From Epiperipatus broadwayi (taxonomy: Eukaryota > Onychophora > Udeonychophora > Euonychophora > Peripatidae): a stretch of 64,000 nt of DNA. Location of the stretch: NCBI GenBank assembly GCA_028023455.1, contig JAQFVV010012396.1, forward strand, positions 21,884,750-21,948,749, read 5' to 3'. Positions 46,990 through 58,289 of this stretch are shown piece by piece (position 1 is the stretch's first letter; every line of letters begins with the position of its first letter). The notes under the pieces are model-generated. The model saw only the letters and a list, made by a program, of their open reading frames with translations, searched no databases and had not been told where the DNA came from. The position numbers were made by a program, and so were the translations under genes.

Positions 46990-48300
46990 CCATTAAATTC
47001 AAAAAACAAAATGGAAGCAAATACCATCAGCTCAAATCCCACAAATCCTGAATTTTAATGTTAGCAGCATATCTATTAATTAAATTGATTTTATTTCTAT
47101 TTGTTAAAATTACTTCCTTAATTTTTTTTTTATCATGTTTTTTCTCTTCTTGAAGAATCTTCACACTTTCAATATCAAGCTTAAATTTATATTTACATGT
47201 CCTTTCAGGATCCAAGAAAATGAAAGCAGTCATTAAATCATTATTATTTTTACTTTTCACATGCTTGTATTAACAATTCATGTTTTTTAACCTTTTTTGA
47301 ATATTGCATCTTGCTTCCCTATATATGATAACATTATTCACAAAAAAATGATACACATTATTTTTCTGTTTAACAGGTATGACATTTTTAGAATTATTCA
47401 CTAATTTATTAATATTATATGGAATACAAAATGAAACATTCAAATTCTTATATATATCCTTAAAAAATTTTCCTTCAACACTTAAAATAAATGAAATAGA
47501 TATCCATTTTTTACTATCAATCTTCAACTTATTTAAACCATTATAACTCTTTTTAAATTGACATAAAGTTTTATTAATCTGTTCAATCTTATAACAAACT
47601 TCAAGCAATTACTTGGAAAATATGTCAATATTTTTTTAATTTATCACACTGGTAACAGCATAATTTTTCATTATGCAGCAAAAAGATCTAAAACTTGCCA
47701 TTTTGTGCATAATTGATACTTTTGATTTACAATTTATATATCTTCATTTGTGTAATAGTTTGATTATTAATTTATAACATAAAATACTACTATCTGTTGT
47801 TAATAATTAAATTCAAATACTTAATAATTTTGTCCTGTTCCTTTTCAATACTCCATTTCAAGCCATTCACATTATTTAAATCCATTACAAGAAACTTTAT
47901 AGTATTGGTATTTTCACAAACAAAAACAACATCCATATACCCTTAGTAAATTTTAATATCATAAAAAAACACATTTAAAATACTATTCTCATATGTAGAC
48001 AAACTAAATTGCAAACTTGTGCAGTAACAGGCAGACACATAGGCCAACTTTTGGTCATTTTATAATATCCATTTTCAAAAGAAGTAACAATGTTATCAAA
48101 AAATTTTAAAGAATCAATAATAAATTTTATCACATATTTAAAACACCTTTACTTTTTAATGTATGTTCAATTATTTTTATGGAATCCATTGTATCAATAG
48201 AACCACACCTTTCTGTCACACCTAAGGAAGCAATGACATCATTCTCATTAATCACTATATTTTTAATTCTGTCTATAATTAAAATGGTAAGGGAGTTCAT
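46990..48300 (-). pseudogene. Second Penelope-like element lineage (PLE-3), RT and GIY-YIG remnant
   Basis: On the minus strand from high to low coordinates: an RT palm segment (about 48200-47820) with YYKMTKSWPMCLPVTAQVCN and GYMDVVFV at the catalytic position (YMDD changed to YMDV, preceded by a stop); then IEKEQDKIIKYLNLIINN; the linker frame 47608-47270 with FFKDIYKNLNVSFCIPYNIN and KNNVYHFF; and a GIY-YIG-like segment, IIYREARCNIQKRLKN, continuing in 47260-47027 (KYKFKLDIESVKILQEEKKH). The order RT, linker with K-D/N-I-P, GIY-YIG fits PLEs. Sequence differs clearly from PLE-1 and PLE-2. Inactive because the catalytic Asp is lost and frames are broken. Confidence 0.68.
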
Positions 48301-48327
48301 GCCTAATTTGATAAAGGAAAATATGTG

Positions 48328-48436
<109 letters not shown>

Positions 48437-48799
48437 GTACAGCCATACACGGCTTATGGAAATATACATAACATTAAGTTTAAAAAAATTTTGAAATTCA
48501 GTTAAAGCTGATGAGGATTACCACATAATCAAAAGCACTACAAAAGAATTTAAACTATAATATTGTATTTACCGTTAATTTTTTATATATAAATAATTAT
48601 ATTCTGTGTGCATTTGGGATTATTTATTAATAACTATTTCCAGTGAAACCTTAAGATGTGATTAAAAGTTAATAGGATTAATTTCAAATTTAATCTGTAT
48701 GAAATGAAAGTGATTTAAATTGTGGTTTTATTGACTTCATTAAAGGTATTGTCACACCTACGCAAAATAAAATTGAGTGTGCACAAAAGTATAAGTTAA

Positions 48800-49175
48800 T
48801 GTAATTTAAAAGGGATTTAAACTCAAACTTTCAAGATCCCTACAGCTATCGACACTATCTTATACAACTGATATACATGAACACATACATGTGAAAAGTG
48901 TAAATGACCTCCAATATACATATTTCATACTGAACCAGCACTGAGTTGGTCCAGATCATTTCCCACACACATATATAATCAGTATTCAGTTTATATTAAG
49001 ATAAGTAATCTTTATACTTTAATAGACAGGCTTCAATATTTTTCACTCTCTAATTTTTCAGCCATTCATATCATTGCAAATCTGATGATGAAATGTTTAA
49101 AACCCTTGTTGATTCCAATATTATTGTTATACCCATGTTGACTTTTAAGTCACTCCGACCCCTCATGTATGGAAT
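48800..49175 (-). repeat. Family B hammerhead repeat, copy B3 (fullest copy)
   Basis: Minus strand: starts GAGGGGTCGGAGTGACTTAA, then TCAACATGGGTATAAC, the hammerhead, CACATGTATGTG, CAGTTGTATAAGATAGTGTC (A-box-like) and finally GAGTTTAAATCCC (decayed B box) before TTTAATTACATT. It shows that the family comprises a 5' unique block, a hammerhead in the middle and a tRNA-like block at the 3' end, about 375 bp in total. Confidence 0.8.
48901..48962 (-). ncRNA. Hammerhead ribozyme, family B copy B3
   Basis: Helix I is excellent: CCAA/TTGG, an internal loop, then AAATGATC/GGTCATTT (8 bp including one G-U). Stem II keeps GTGCT-GGTTC-AGTAT and GAAA is intact. The CUGAUGA core is damaged (CTCA, with a 3-nt deletion). 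The distal helix I pair here is G-C where other copies have A-U, a compensatory change. Confidence 0.72.
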
Positions 49176-49179
49176 CTTA

Positions 49180-50172
49180 ATATATATTTTAAATGCATAG
49201 AAGAGAATGGGAAGAATGTAGGCTAAATATGTAATATTTAAATGCAACTATATTGTTTATATTGAAATTAATATAATTTAAAAAGGATTTGACCTCAGCA
49301 AATCTTTTCTAAATTACATTAAGTTCAGTATAGATAATATAGTTGTATTTAAATATTAAGGTTAATGATTGAAATATAATTGATAGTGAAATTGAAATAA
49401 AATCTAAGAGATAGTTAAGAAAAATATAAGAGATAAACAAAAAAGCATTGGATTAAAAAAAGAAGAGTGAAAGGTATAAAATCATAAGTAGCTTTGAGTT
49501 ATTTTATTTATTGTATTTAATATAATATATGTTTATGAGTAATGAGGGCATAAAAGTAGATAATAATTTTGCCTTTTTGAGCCATTTATTAGCAATAAAT
49601 GATTCAATTGTCAAAATATGTATCACAATTAATTCAGAATAGAGTAGCAATAAGTATACTGGAAAAGAACTATATGTAGGGTACATATCTTTACAAATAA
49701 AAATCACTTATGTTCAAGCCAATGCATTTTTATTATTTTTTACAGGTATGAAAATTGGAAGCTAAAAAAATTAATAGCAAAATTATTTAAGATTTTGAAT
49801 CATAGAACACATAAAGTCTTTTGACAATTGCATGGATAGAAAAGAAAATAAACAATTGAATATTTCATCAAATTATAATTAAACTCACTATAAGAGATTT
49901 GAATGCACCTGAACTATAAATAGTGTTTGAAATTTTTCTATTTTAATTACAATATAAAGTATTCAAATTTATTAGAAACACCTTTAATCTTTGGAAAAAT
50001 TAGTTACAAAAGAATACAGTTATAAAACATGATAGGAAGACTCTCCATAATCATAATAATGAATATTCTATTGATCAACCTGTCAAATCAAATAGATGCT
50101 AGATCATTAATATGATTTTTAGGAGTCAAAACTGCTTTGACACCATTTAATAACAGCAGCAGCAACAACAAC

Positions 50173-50210
<38 letters not shown>

Positions 50211-50745
50211 TCAACAATAATAATAATGTGTATGATTAATAAATAAGGACTAAATAAGCCTATGTGAACATAACTATATTTTTTGCATTGATAGTTTCTT
50301 ATTGTTCAGATGAATCAAGATATTCTTTGATGATGCAAATTGATAAGTATTTAATTAGAAGTTTCAATTAAATATTATTCATTTACACTAATAATTTTTG
50401 TTCTTGACAAATAGATTTATGCAACCATAACTTGATTTTGGTTTTTAATTGATAGATAAATCTTGGAAATTTTTCAGATCATAAAAACTTATTTTTTCTC
50501 CCAGATAGATACTGTATAACAATGCAATATTACTTAGTAAATAGGTATCTAACTATTATTATATTGAGGATAAAGACATGATGCCAATCTTGGTTAATCT
50601 TACAGGTGACAGTGCAATAATAGTGAAACATTGACTATGATTCTATATATGTTCTTCACCATTGGAGGACAAGGAGTCCTATTCTTGCAAATACTGAGCT
50701 CATGATTTACTTTATACTTTGTTTCTAATAACAAATGTGTCTTTT
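49180..50745. other. AT-rich spacer with short (AAT)n
   Basis: A CAG/CAA run passing into (AAT)n lies at 50153-50206. No gene recognised. Confidence 0.5.
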
Positions 50746-50747
50746 CT

Positions 50748-50966
<219 letters not shown>

Positions 50967-50969
50967 ATA

Positions 50970-52830
50970 ATGTATTTTTGTTTTCAACCATTTCACAATT
51001 TTTGATTTTTTTCATTAAATCATGTTTATTGAAATCAAGCGTTACATAATAATTAGCTTAATGTTAAAATGTATTTCTTTTGTTTTAGTGATATAATTAA
51101 TATAATTACTTACTACTCATTAACTGCCACTTGTAAATAATTGTAGCCAGAAATTAGTTAGGTCATTAATTAAGATTGATTATAAGTCAAACTTTCAGAA
51201 TATAATAGTCATTGTATTCATTTTGTTGTGTATTTTAATGCATTATATACTTATAAGTGAATCTCTATTATGTTCTTGGATGTTAGATTAGATTTTAATA
51301 TTTCATGAACACAAACTTTACATATATTAATCAAATCAACATATGTAGATGGACTACTATTATTATGAAATGTATAAATCATAAACATAATTTTCAAAAA
51401 TTTTTAAATAAACTATTATAGAATTGTGAAAGCACGATTTAATATTATTATACTGAAGACAAACGTAACGTATAAATATACAGGTTATTACTCATTATAG
51501 AATTGCAAAAATATTCATAAAGTCTACAATTTCTATAGTGCATACAAAATAATAAAAATTGAACTAGAAAAAAATTTAGATCAAAATCTATTTATCTATA
51601 CATTATGAAAATACATGCAATTATATTGATTCATAATTATATATGATATATAATTTAAAAAAAAATGAAAAATTTACTTTTAAAACAATTGAAAATAGAA
51701 TATATATATATATCAGCAATGTTTATTATCATGACTATCAGTCTAGAGAAAAAATCACAAACTAGTTGTTAAAAAATGAAATATTCATAATTTTTATAAA
51801 CAAATTCAATTTATCTAAAAGCTATGAAAATAAAAGTACTAATTCACAACTATGTGTGATATCTGAAAAACATTGCTACTTTATATTAAAAGAATATTAT
51901 TTTCCTCGCAAATAGAAACAAAGAGGTTACAATTTTAATGTCTCTGTATGATTACATAAGTTACATTGCTGTATTAATACATGTCTCACAATATGCTTTA
52001 TCTTTTTTATGAAAAACTTTAATTATTATAAAGTCACACCAGTTTGTTCATTATTGATTCTTAATTGTTTATAAATATAAAAACAAAAAGTTAAAATGCT
52101 ATACTGAATATAAAAACAGAAAAACAGATAAAGAATACCAAAGAAATGGTAACATTAGCTTTATATCACTGGTTAGAAATATAAATTAAAGACAATTTTT
52201 ATTATAAATTTTTTAATACACATATACTGCAAAAGCTTTTATAAACAAATAATTATAGTGCATATAAATTTATTTGTTTATTGCATTTAATTAATAGCTT
52301 TATTTCAACATTCATACTAGAATGAACAAGTGTGAGAATACTTTGAAAGCATTTTCGTTTTTATGCAGTTTCTATTGTAGTATCAAATTTTTGTTAGTTT
52401 TGATGCAAAATTTATTATAATCAAGTAAATAAAAATCTGCAATTTATTTTTAAAAAATTTCATTATTATTTTACAGCAATATTTACTAAAAAAAAAGAAC
52501 AAGTATAAGAATACTTTTTAGGCATTTTGTTTTTCTTTTTGCTAGTTACTTTTACAAAATACAGTAAAAGAAAAACTTTTATTACAACATTGAATTGTTT
52601 TTATCATTAATATAATTTTTGTCATAATCAAGTTAATATGAATAATAAATTTAAATGTATTTATTTTATTCATTACTTAAATAATATTTTAAGCAATATT
52701 AATAAATCACATTTAAATTTTGCTAAACAATTTTTTGTAATTTTTAAGTGTTTCATTTATGTTCATAAATTTTTCAAATCCACAATGGATCAAAAATAGG
52801 ATTTTGAAATAATAGTGTTTAACTTATATA
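50970..52830. other. AT-rich spacer
   Basis: No gene or repeat family recognised. Confidence 0.5.
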
Positions 52831-52877
52831 TATATATGTCATATTATTATTACTATTTGCGGGATATTCCGTGTAGT

Positions 52878-52942
52878 GAAAAAGCTAAATGCTGACGTTT
52901 CAGTACAATATCAAGTACCTTCCTCAGAGCGTCCTCTTTCTC
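52878..52942 (-). ncRNA. Hammerhead ribozyme at PLE-2 3' end (left arm)
   Basis: Identical in structure to the right-arm ribozyme at 55035-55099; see that entry. It lies just after the endonuclease stop codon region in the 3' terminal sequence. Confidence 0.68.
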
Positions 52943-53980
52943 AAATCATAAGAATGCATGTGAGATTTAAAATCGTTTTTATCGTTTTCTTTCTCCTCAT
53001 ATTTAAATTCTATTGGTTGAGAAGTTTTAAAATTTATTTTCTCTTCCAATAGTTTCTTCCAAATGTTGTTAATCTTCTTTAACTCACACCTTTCATTTAT
53101 GCTCTTGGGCCTTTTAAAAATCTCTATAGCTTCTCTTAGCAATCTCTGGTCATATTGTTCAATTTTTGCTAAAATATTTGTTTTTTCAAAATTGATATCA
53201 TGATTTGTTAATTTAATATGAGAATAAATAGCTGATGAATTGGATTTTTCTCTCACTGCCAGAATGTGTTCTTCCTTTCTAATATTTATTCTACGATTAG
53301 TCTGTCCTATATATGTATGCGGACAGACGCTACATGGAATTTCATACACACCATGACACTCCAAAGCAATTTTATCTTTAGGTCTTAAGAGGAAATATTT
53401 CACTAATTTTTTTATAAGTAGTGTAAATTGTGTGAATATTATTATTCTTTAAAATGTTACCAATTCTATCAGTTACTCCTTTAATATATGGCAAAATTGT
53501 CTTAATTTTTGATGTATCAAAATCTTTTTTCTTTTGATATGTATAAGCCCTATTAATAATTTTGTAATTAAAACCATTATGAAGAAGAATTTTATTAGTA
53601 GCAAAAAGGTCCCGGTGAAAATGGCTATCATCAGAAAGTCTCTTTGCTCTATCCAATAATGTCTTTGCCACTGAAAATAGTTGTGCAGGATGGTGATGAG
53701 AGGAAAAATGCAGATATCTCCCAGTGTGTGTTGGTTTTTTATATATACCATGGGATAAAGAACCATCTTCCCTTTTTTCAATCAAAACATCTAAAAAAGG
53801 TAATTGATGATTATTTTCTATTTCCATGGTAAATTTAATATTGTTGTGAAGAGAGTTTAAAAAATTAAAAAAGTCATCAAGAGCATGCTTACCATGAGGC
53901 CAAATAACAAAGGTATCATCAACATACCTCAGCCATATAGATGGTTTTTTAACTGCTAAAGTCAAAATTTTATTTTCCAA
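52924..53980 (-). pseudogene. PLE-2 left arm: RT C-terminal part and GIY-YIG endonuclease
   Basis: The frame 53980-53378 starts just upstream of WLRYVDDTFVIWPHG (RT motif C) and includes QLPFLDVLIEK, the PTHTGRYLHF segment and ILPYIKGVTDRIGNIL, all typical of PLE RT. The second frame, 53403-52924, has HGVYEIPCSVCPHTYIGQTN (GIY-YIG), RKEEH, SHIKLTNHDINFE and a Lys-rich C-terminus ending HSYDLRKRTL. A 4-bp difference from the right arm near 53390 shifts the frame between the two. RT motifs before C are missing by 5' truncation, so it cannot act alone. Confidence 0.87.
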
Positions 53981-53998
53981 ATTCTATTTTTATGGAGG

Positions 53999-55053
53999 AT
54001 TTGGAAAATAAAATTTTGACTTTAGCAGTTAAAAAACCATCTATATGGCTGAGATATGTTGATGATACCTTTGTTATTTAGCCTCATGGTAAGCATGCTC
54101 TTGATGACTTTTTTAATTTTTTAAACTCTCTTCACAACAATATTAAATTTACCATGGAAATAGAAAATAATCATCAATTACCTTTTTTAGATGTTTTGAT
54201 TGAAAAAAGGGAAGATGGTTCTTTATCCCATGGTATATAAAAAACCAACACACACTGGGAGATATCTGCATTTTTCCTCCTCATCACCATCCTGCACAAC
54301 TATTTTCAGTGGCAAAGACATTATTGGATAGAGCAAAGAGACTTTCTGATGATAGCCATTTTCACCGGGACCTTTTTGCTACTAATAAAATTCTTCTTCA
54401 TAATGGTTTTAATTACAAAATTATTAATAGGGCTTATACATATCAAAAGAAAAAAGATTTTGATACATCTAAAAATTAAGACAATTTTGCCATATATTAA
54501 AGGAGTAACTGATAGAATTGGTAACATTTTAAAGAATAATAATATTCACACAATTTACACTACTTATAAAAAAATTAGTGAAATATTTCCTCTTCCTAAA
54601 GATAAAATTGCTTTGGAGTGTCATGGTGTGTATGAAATTCCATGTAGTGTCTGTCCTATATATGTATGTGGACAGACTAATCATAGAATAAATATTAGAA
54701 AGGAAGAACACATTCTGGCAGTGAGAGAAAAATCCAATTCATCAGCTATTTATTCTCATATTAAATTAACAAATCATGATATCAATTTTGAAAAAGCAAA
54801 TATTTTAGCAAAAATTGAACAATATGACCAGAGATTGCTAAGAGAAGCTATAGAGATTTTTAAAAGGCCCAAGAGCATAAATGAAAGGTGTGAGTTAAAG
54901 AAGATTAACAACATTTGGAAGAAACTATTGGAAGAGAAAATAAATTTTAAAACTTCTCAACCAATAGAATTTAAATATGAGGAGAAAGAAAATGATAAAA
55001 ACGATTTTAAATCTCACATGCATTCTTATGATTTGAGAAAGAGGACGCTCTGA
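53999..55053 (+). pseudogene. PLE-2 right arm: RT C-terminal part and GIY-YIG endonuclease
   Basis: It mirrors the left arm. The first part (53999-54480) has the YVDD region but also a stop at the WPHG position (TAG near 54079), a frameshift near 54240 and a small deletion. The frame 54349-55053 is open from the later RT segment through EIFPLPKDKIALECHGVYE into the nuclease, where YIGQTNRR is changed to YVCGQTNHR. The lesions differ from the left arm: here the RT is broken and the RT-nuclease junction is open; there the RT is open and the junction is shifted. Confidence 0.87.
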
Positions 55054-55099
55054 GGAAGGTACTTGATATTGTACTGAAACGTCAGCATTTAGCTTTTTC
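55035..55099 (+). ncRNA. Hammerhead ribozyme at PLE-2 3' end (right arm)
   Basis: CTGAGGA (55050-55056), stem II with GTAC-TTGATATT-GTAC plus an A-U next to the core, GAAA, then CGTC as cleavage side. Helix I: GCT/AGC next to the core, an internal loop, then GAGAAAG/CTTTTTC (7 bp, one G-U). The core fits CUGANGA. Helix III has no loop in cis (GAAAC-GUC), so it would need a dimeric fold, a feature described for PLE hammerheads. It probably processes element RNA at its terminal repeats. Confidence 0.7.
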
Positions 55100-55299
55100 A
55101 CTACACGGAATATCCCGCAAATAGTAATAATAATATGACATCTTTTATCTGTGAAAACATTAGAATTAATATATATATATATTAGTTTCCAACCAGTAAC
55201 CACCTAAACATTCACAGTAAATATAGCAACCAATATTTCTAACTGCTGTCAAGGCAACCTTCACACCTTTTAATAGCAAGAATGGAAATAAATAAATAA

Positions 55300-55403
<104 letters not shown>

Positions 55404-55695
55404 GTAATTAAAGGGGATTTGAACCCAGGCTTTCAAGCTCCTTTCAGTCATCCACTTCACCTTATATAATCGATACACATGACCACATACATGTTAAAAA
55501 ATGTAAGCTCTTTTCAGTCAATCACTCCATCCTATACAACCAATACACATGACCACATACATGTGAAAAAGATGTACATTAGATCAGTTAACTCTTTCAC
55601 ATGTATGTGGTCATGTGTTATGGTGGTATAAGATGGTGTGAATGATTGAAGGGAACTTATAAGTCTGGATTCAAATCACATGTAACTTAAATATA
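55404..55695. repeat. Family B copy B4, tRNA-like 3' part as a foldback
   Basis: Minus strand: GGGTTCAAATCCCCTTTAATT (a good B box), GCTTGAAAGC, and TATAAGGTGAAGTGGATGAC (about 55404-55475). The block TACACATGACCACATACATG then occurs near 55465 and 55545 as a tandem pair. From about 55590 the sequence turns to plus orientation (CACATGTATGTGGTCATGTG ... GGATTCAAATCACATG). The hammerhead segment is not included. Confidence 0.75.
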
Positions 55696-55904
55696 TATGT
55701 TATACTTGTATTGAAGTAATATATATTTATATGATAGTCAATTTTTCCTTTAAATTAGTAAGTAGTAAAGTGAGAATAAGAGTGTACTATCATTTATTTC
55801 AACATAATCTTTTACAACTGCATTTCTATTAAAATAAAACAATTAACTCCCATAATGCACTATTTCATATATACCTCCAGTTTCAAGAATTGTATTTTAA
55901 AGTA

Positions 55905-56130
55905 TGAAGATTGGCTATCTTAATATAAAGCTGAGCACTGATTGTATATATGTGTGAGGATAGTAATCTAGACCAACTGATGATTGCTGGTTTAGCATGA
56001 AATACATATATTTGTGATTATTTATCTTTTCAACATGTGTGTGGTCAGGTGAGTCAGCAATATGAGATGGCACTGAGAGTAGTGGGTAGTGTGAAAGTCT
56101 GAGTTCAAATCCTGCATATATAACATATAT
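55905..56130 (+). repeat. Family B hammerhead repeat, copy B5
   Basis: Plus orientation: AAGATTGGCTATCTTAATA, GAGCACTGATTGTATATATG, the hammerhead, CAACATGTGTGTGGTCAGGTG, an A-box-like AGATGGCACTGAG region and GAGTTCAAATCCTGC (B box, about 56102-56112), then TATATAAC. 5' block absent. Confidence 0.8.
55956..56025 (+). ncRNA. Hammerhead ribozyme, family B copy B5 (core intact)
   Basis: CTGATGA (55977-55983), stem II TGCT-GGTTT-AGCA with a U-U at the core-proximal position, GAAA, helix III U-A/A-U with a 4-nt loop and an ATA cleavage triplet. Distal helix I pairs TAATC with GATTA, extended by a G-U and an A-U. Proximal helix I has one mismatch (CCAA versus TTTG). This is the family B copy with the best preserved catalytic core. 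Confidence 0.75.
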
Positions 56131-56139
56131 AAATGCAGG

Positions 56140-57950
56140 TTTAAGCCGGTACAATGTATTAAGAATTGTCTTGGTAACTTTTTGTTGAATAAACAAATTA
56201 TTTTCTTTATTATGAAATTTTTTTCATTTATTTATTTTCTTTATATTATTCTGCTCTTCATACAATATTTTTTAACATTTAAATGTAACACATAATTTCT
56301 ATTACATTTTAGTTCATAGTCATTTAACATAGATAATGTTGTACATTAATTGTTTTACATGTTTTAACTTTATCATATAATAATCAATATTCTTTAAATC
56401 TTTTTTAGTCTATATTAAGTTTCCTAAATATATGATAATCTAAAAATTAAATAATTTTTATAAATATTGACTTTCCTCTTCATTAATTCTATCTTAAGTA
56501 TGTGTTCAATTTGGATGAAGTAAAATATTACATGAAGAGAGGAATGTAAAAAAAAATATTATTAAAAAATCTATTTTTATTAATACAATGAATATTTGCT
56601 TAACCAAATAAGGAGCTGCCATGAAAAATTATGAAATATAGAGTGTATTATGAAACAGGACATTGGAGAAGCAATTGATTTATTAAAAAAATTGAATGCA
56701 GTTGAGAACCAATTATGTTGATGTAATTAAAAGCATGCATCCACAGATTTATTAAAAAATTGAATGCAGTTGAGAACCAATTATGTTGATGTAATTAAAA
56801 GCATGCATCCACAGTTTACTATTTACTTTAAAAATTATTATTATATCTTTGGTTTGTATATATTTTATGTAATTGTTAAATTCATATGAGAGTTTATTGT
56901 CAAAATATACTTCAGTGTATTTATCGATCTTTCATCGATGATGTAAACAGACAAAAACTATCATTGCAAAATGAAAATCATATTATCTAATAATAATATC
57001 TACCCTTAAATTAAAAATGGATAAGCCATATTTAAATAATAGGTTAAGTTACTCAACTAAAAATGCGACTATTTTCAAATAGAAATATTATTACTAAATA
57101 ATGTAATATTCAATTTGCGATGTCACTTTTTAAATGGTTTGTCTGATTACTTCATAATTGAAATATACCTAGATAATTACATAGAAATTCTTATTATATT
57201 TTAAATATTTACATGTATAAAGTTCTTAAAAATCTGCTAATATATATATGTAATGGTGCTTGTTTAAAAACAAAATTTTATAGATATATGTATAAATATC
57301 TGTAATAAAAAACGGATGTAAACTTACTACACATTATACAGCTAAACAAATAATTACATTACCAATCTTTCATAGAATTCTTGTTCCCAAAAGCAGTTTA
57401 ATTGCTCCTTAACCAAAAATTAACAGTTTCATTTGTAACCATCTTATAATAATACATTTTGTTCTCAAAGAATAAAAGTAGGTATTTCACATGATCACAA
57501 TTTATTTACATTTAACCTTTTAACCACTAATTATATTATTGGTTGTATGAGGTAAAAATCAAATCTTTTAATTGGCCAACTCACAAACTGAAGACAAAGC
57601 CTATTGTTAAAACATATTCGCCTATAATATTAAATTCAACTCAGATACATTTATAAAAAGTATATTATTAATTTTTCAGGTTATGAAGAGAACGAAAGTT
57701 CTTTCAAAAATAAATTGCTATTTATTTATTCTAAAATATTCAATTTCGGCAACATAAAAGCTATAATATAAACAAAAAGATCGACTTTTACGTTATAGAA
57801 AAGCAAATATTTCTTTTTACTACATCTTCAATATTTGTACTAAAATCTTCAATATTTTTCGAAAATAATTTTGTTTTTTTATTATTCTCTCTGAGAATAA
57901 TTTTAATTTCCATAAATATAATTTTATAATACTTAAAATTGGATTCAAAA
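56140..57950. other. AT-rich spacer
   Basis: No gene seen apart from the duplication at 56677-56813. Confidence 0.5.
56677..56813. repeat. 69-bp tandem duplication
   Basis: Units 56677-56745 and 56746-56813, starting GATTTATTAAAAAA, differ by a single A. They contain AGCATGCATCCACA. Confidence 0.92.
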
Positions 57951-57955
57951 TGAAA

Positions 57956-58262
57956 ATCTCAGCGTTTTTCTTTATTTTCTTTGATCAGGCGGTTTCTTTG
58001 TTCTTTCCAGCCAATCAGAATGTCTTTTTCGGCTGAGAGCTTGCTAAGAACCAATCACAAATAATGTTCTTTCTTTGTTTAGGTTTAAATGCGTTTTTTT
58101 TTATTTTTTACTTGTAAAATAAATCGGAAGAGGTCACCATCGTACAGAACTTTTAAAAACCTCTTCAAAACGTATCGAACGAATTTTTTAGCATAAGAAT
58201 CGGCTGAGTTAGAGTGACTTCAGATGTCTACGAGGAGCCTTATAAAAAACAGTCTTTTGGTT
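57956..58262 (+). promoter_or_regulatory. Possible host promoter: CpG-rich patch with two CCAAT boxes
   Basis: About 11 CpG dinucleotides in 270 bp, against almost none in the surrounding kilobases. CCAATCAGAA (58011) and CCAATCACAA (58051) are 40 bp apart in the same orientation. A small frame starts at ATG 58224 (MSTRSLIKN..., 19 residues, stop 58281), which could be a first-exon start or chance. No TATA box is obvious. If it is a promoter, the gene must lie largely outside the recognisable sequence or have tiny exons. Orientation is inferred from the CCAAT boxes only. Confidence 0.4.
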
Positions 58263-58289
58263 AAAGACCTATTACAATATTAAATATAT

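Larger units (their letters stand above)
52836..55141. mobile_element. Head-to-head palindrome of a Penelope-like element (PLE-2)
   Basis: Two ~1.14-kb arms (52836-53982 minus, 53999-55141 plus) are near-perfect inverted repeats with a 16-bp spacer. Identity runs from the truncated 5' ends at the centre to the 3' ends, including ATATTATTATTACTATTTGC outside the coding part. Each arm has the PLE RT C-terminal part, a GIY-YIG nuclease and a 3' hammerhead. Because even the terminal A/T-rich tails mirror each other, a single event is more likely than two insertions. PLEs are known for tandem and inverted partial copies. Confidence 0.9.

Noticed and set aside
48505-48530. CTGATGAGGATTACC as a further hammerhead
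   Set aside because: No GAAA or stem II partner follows.
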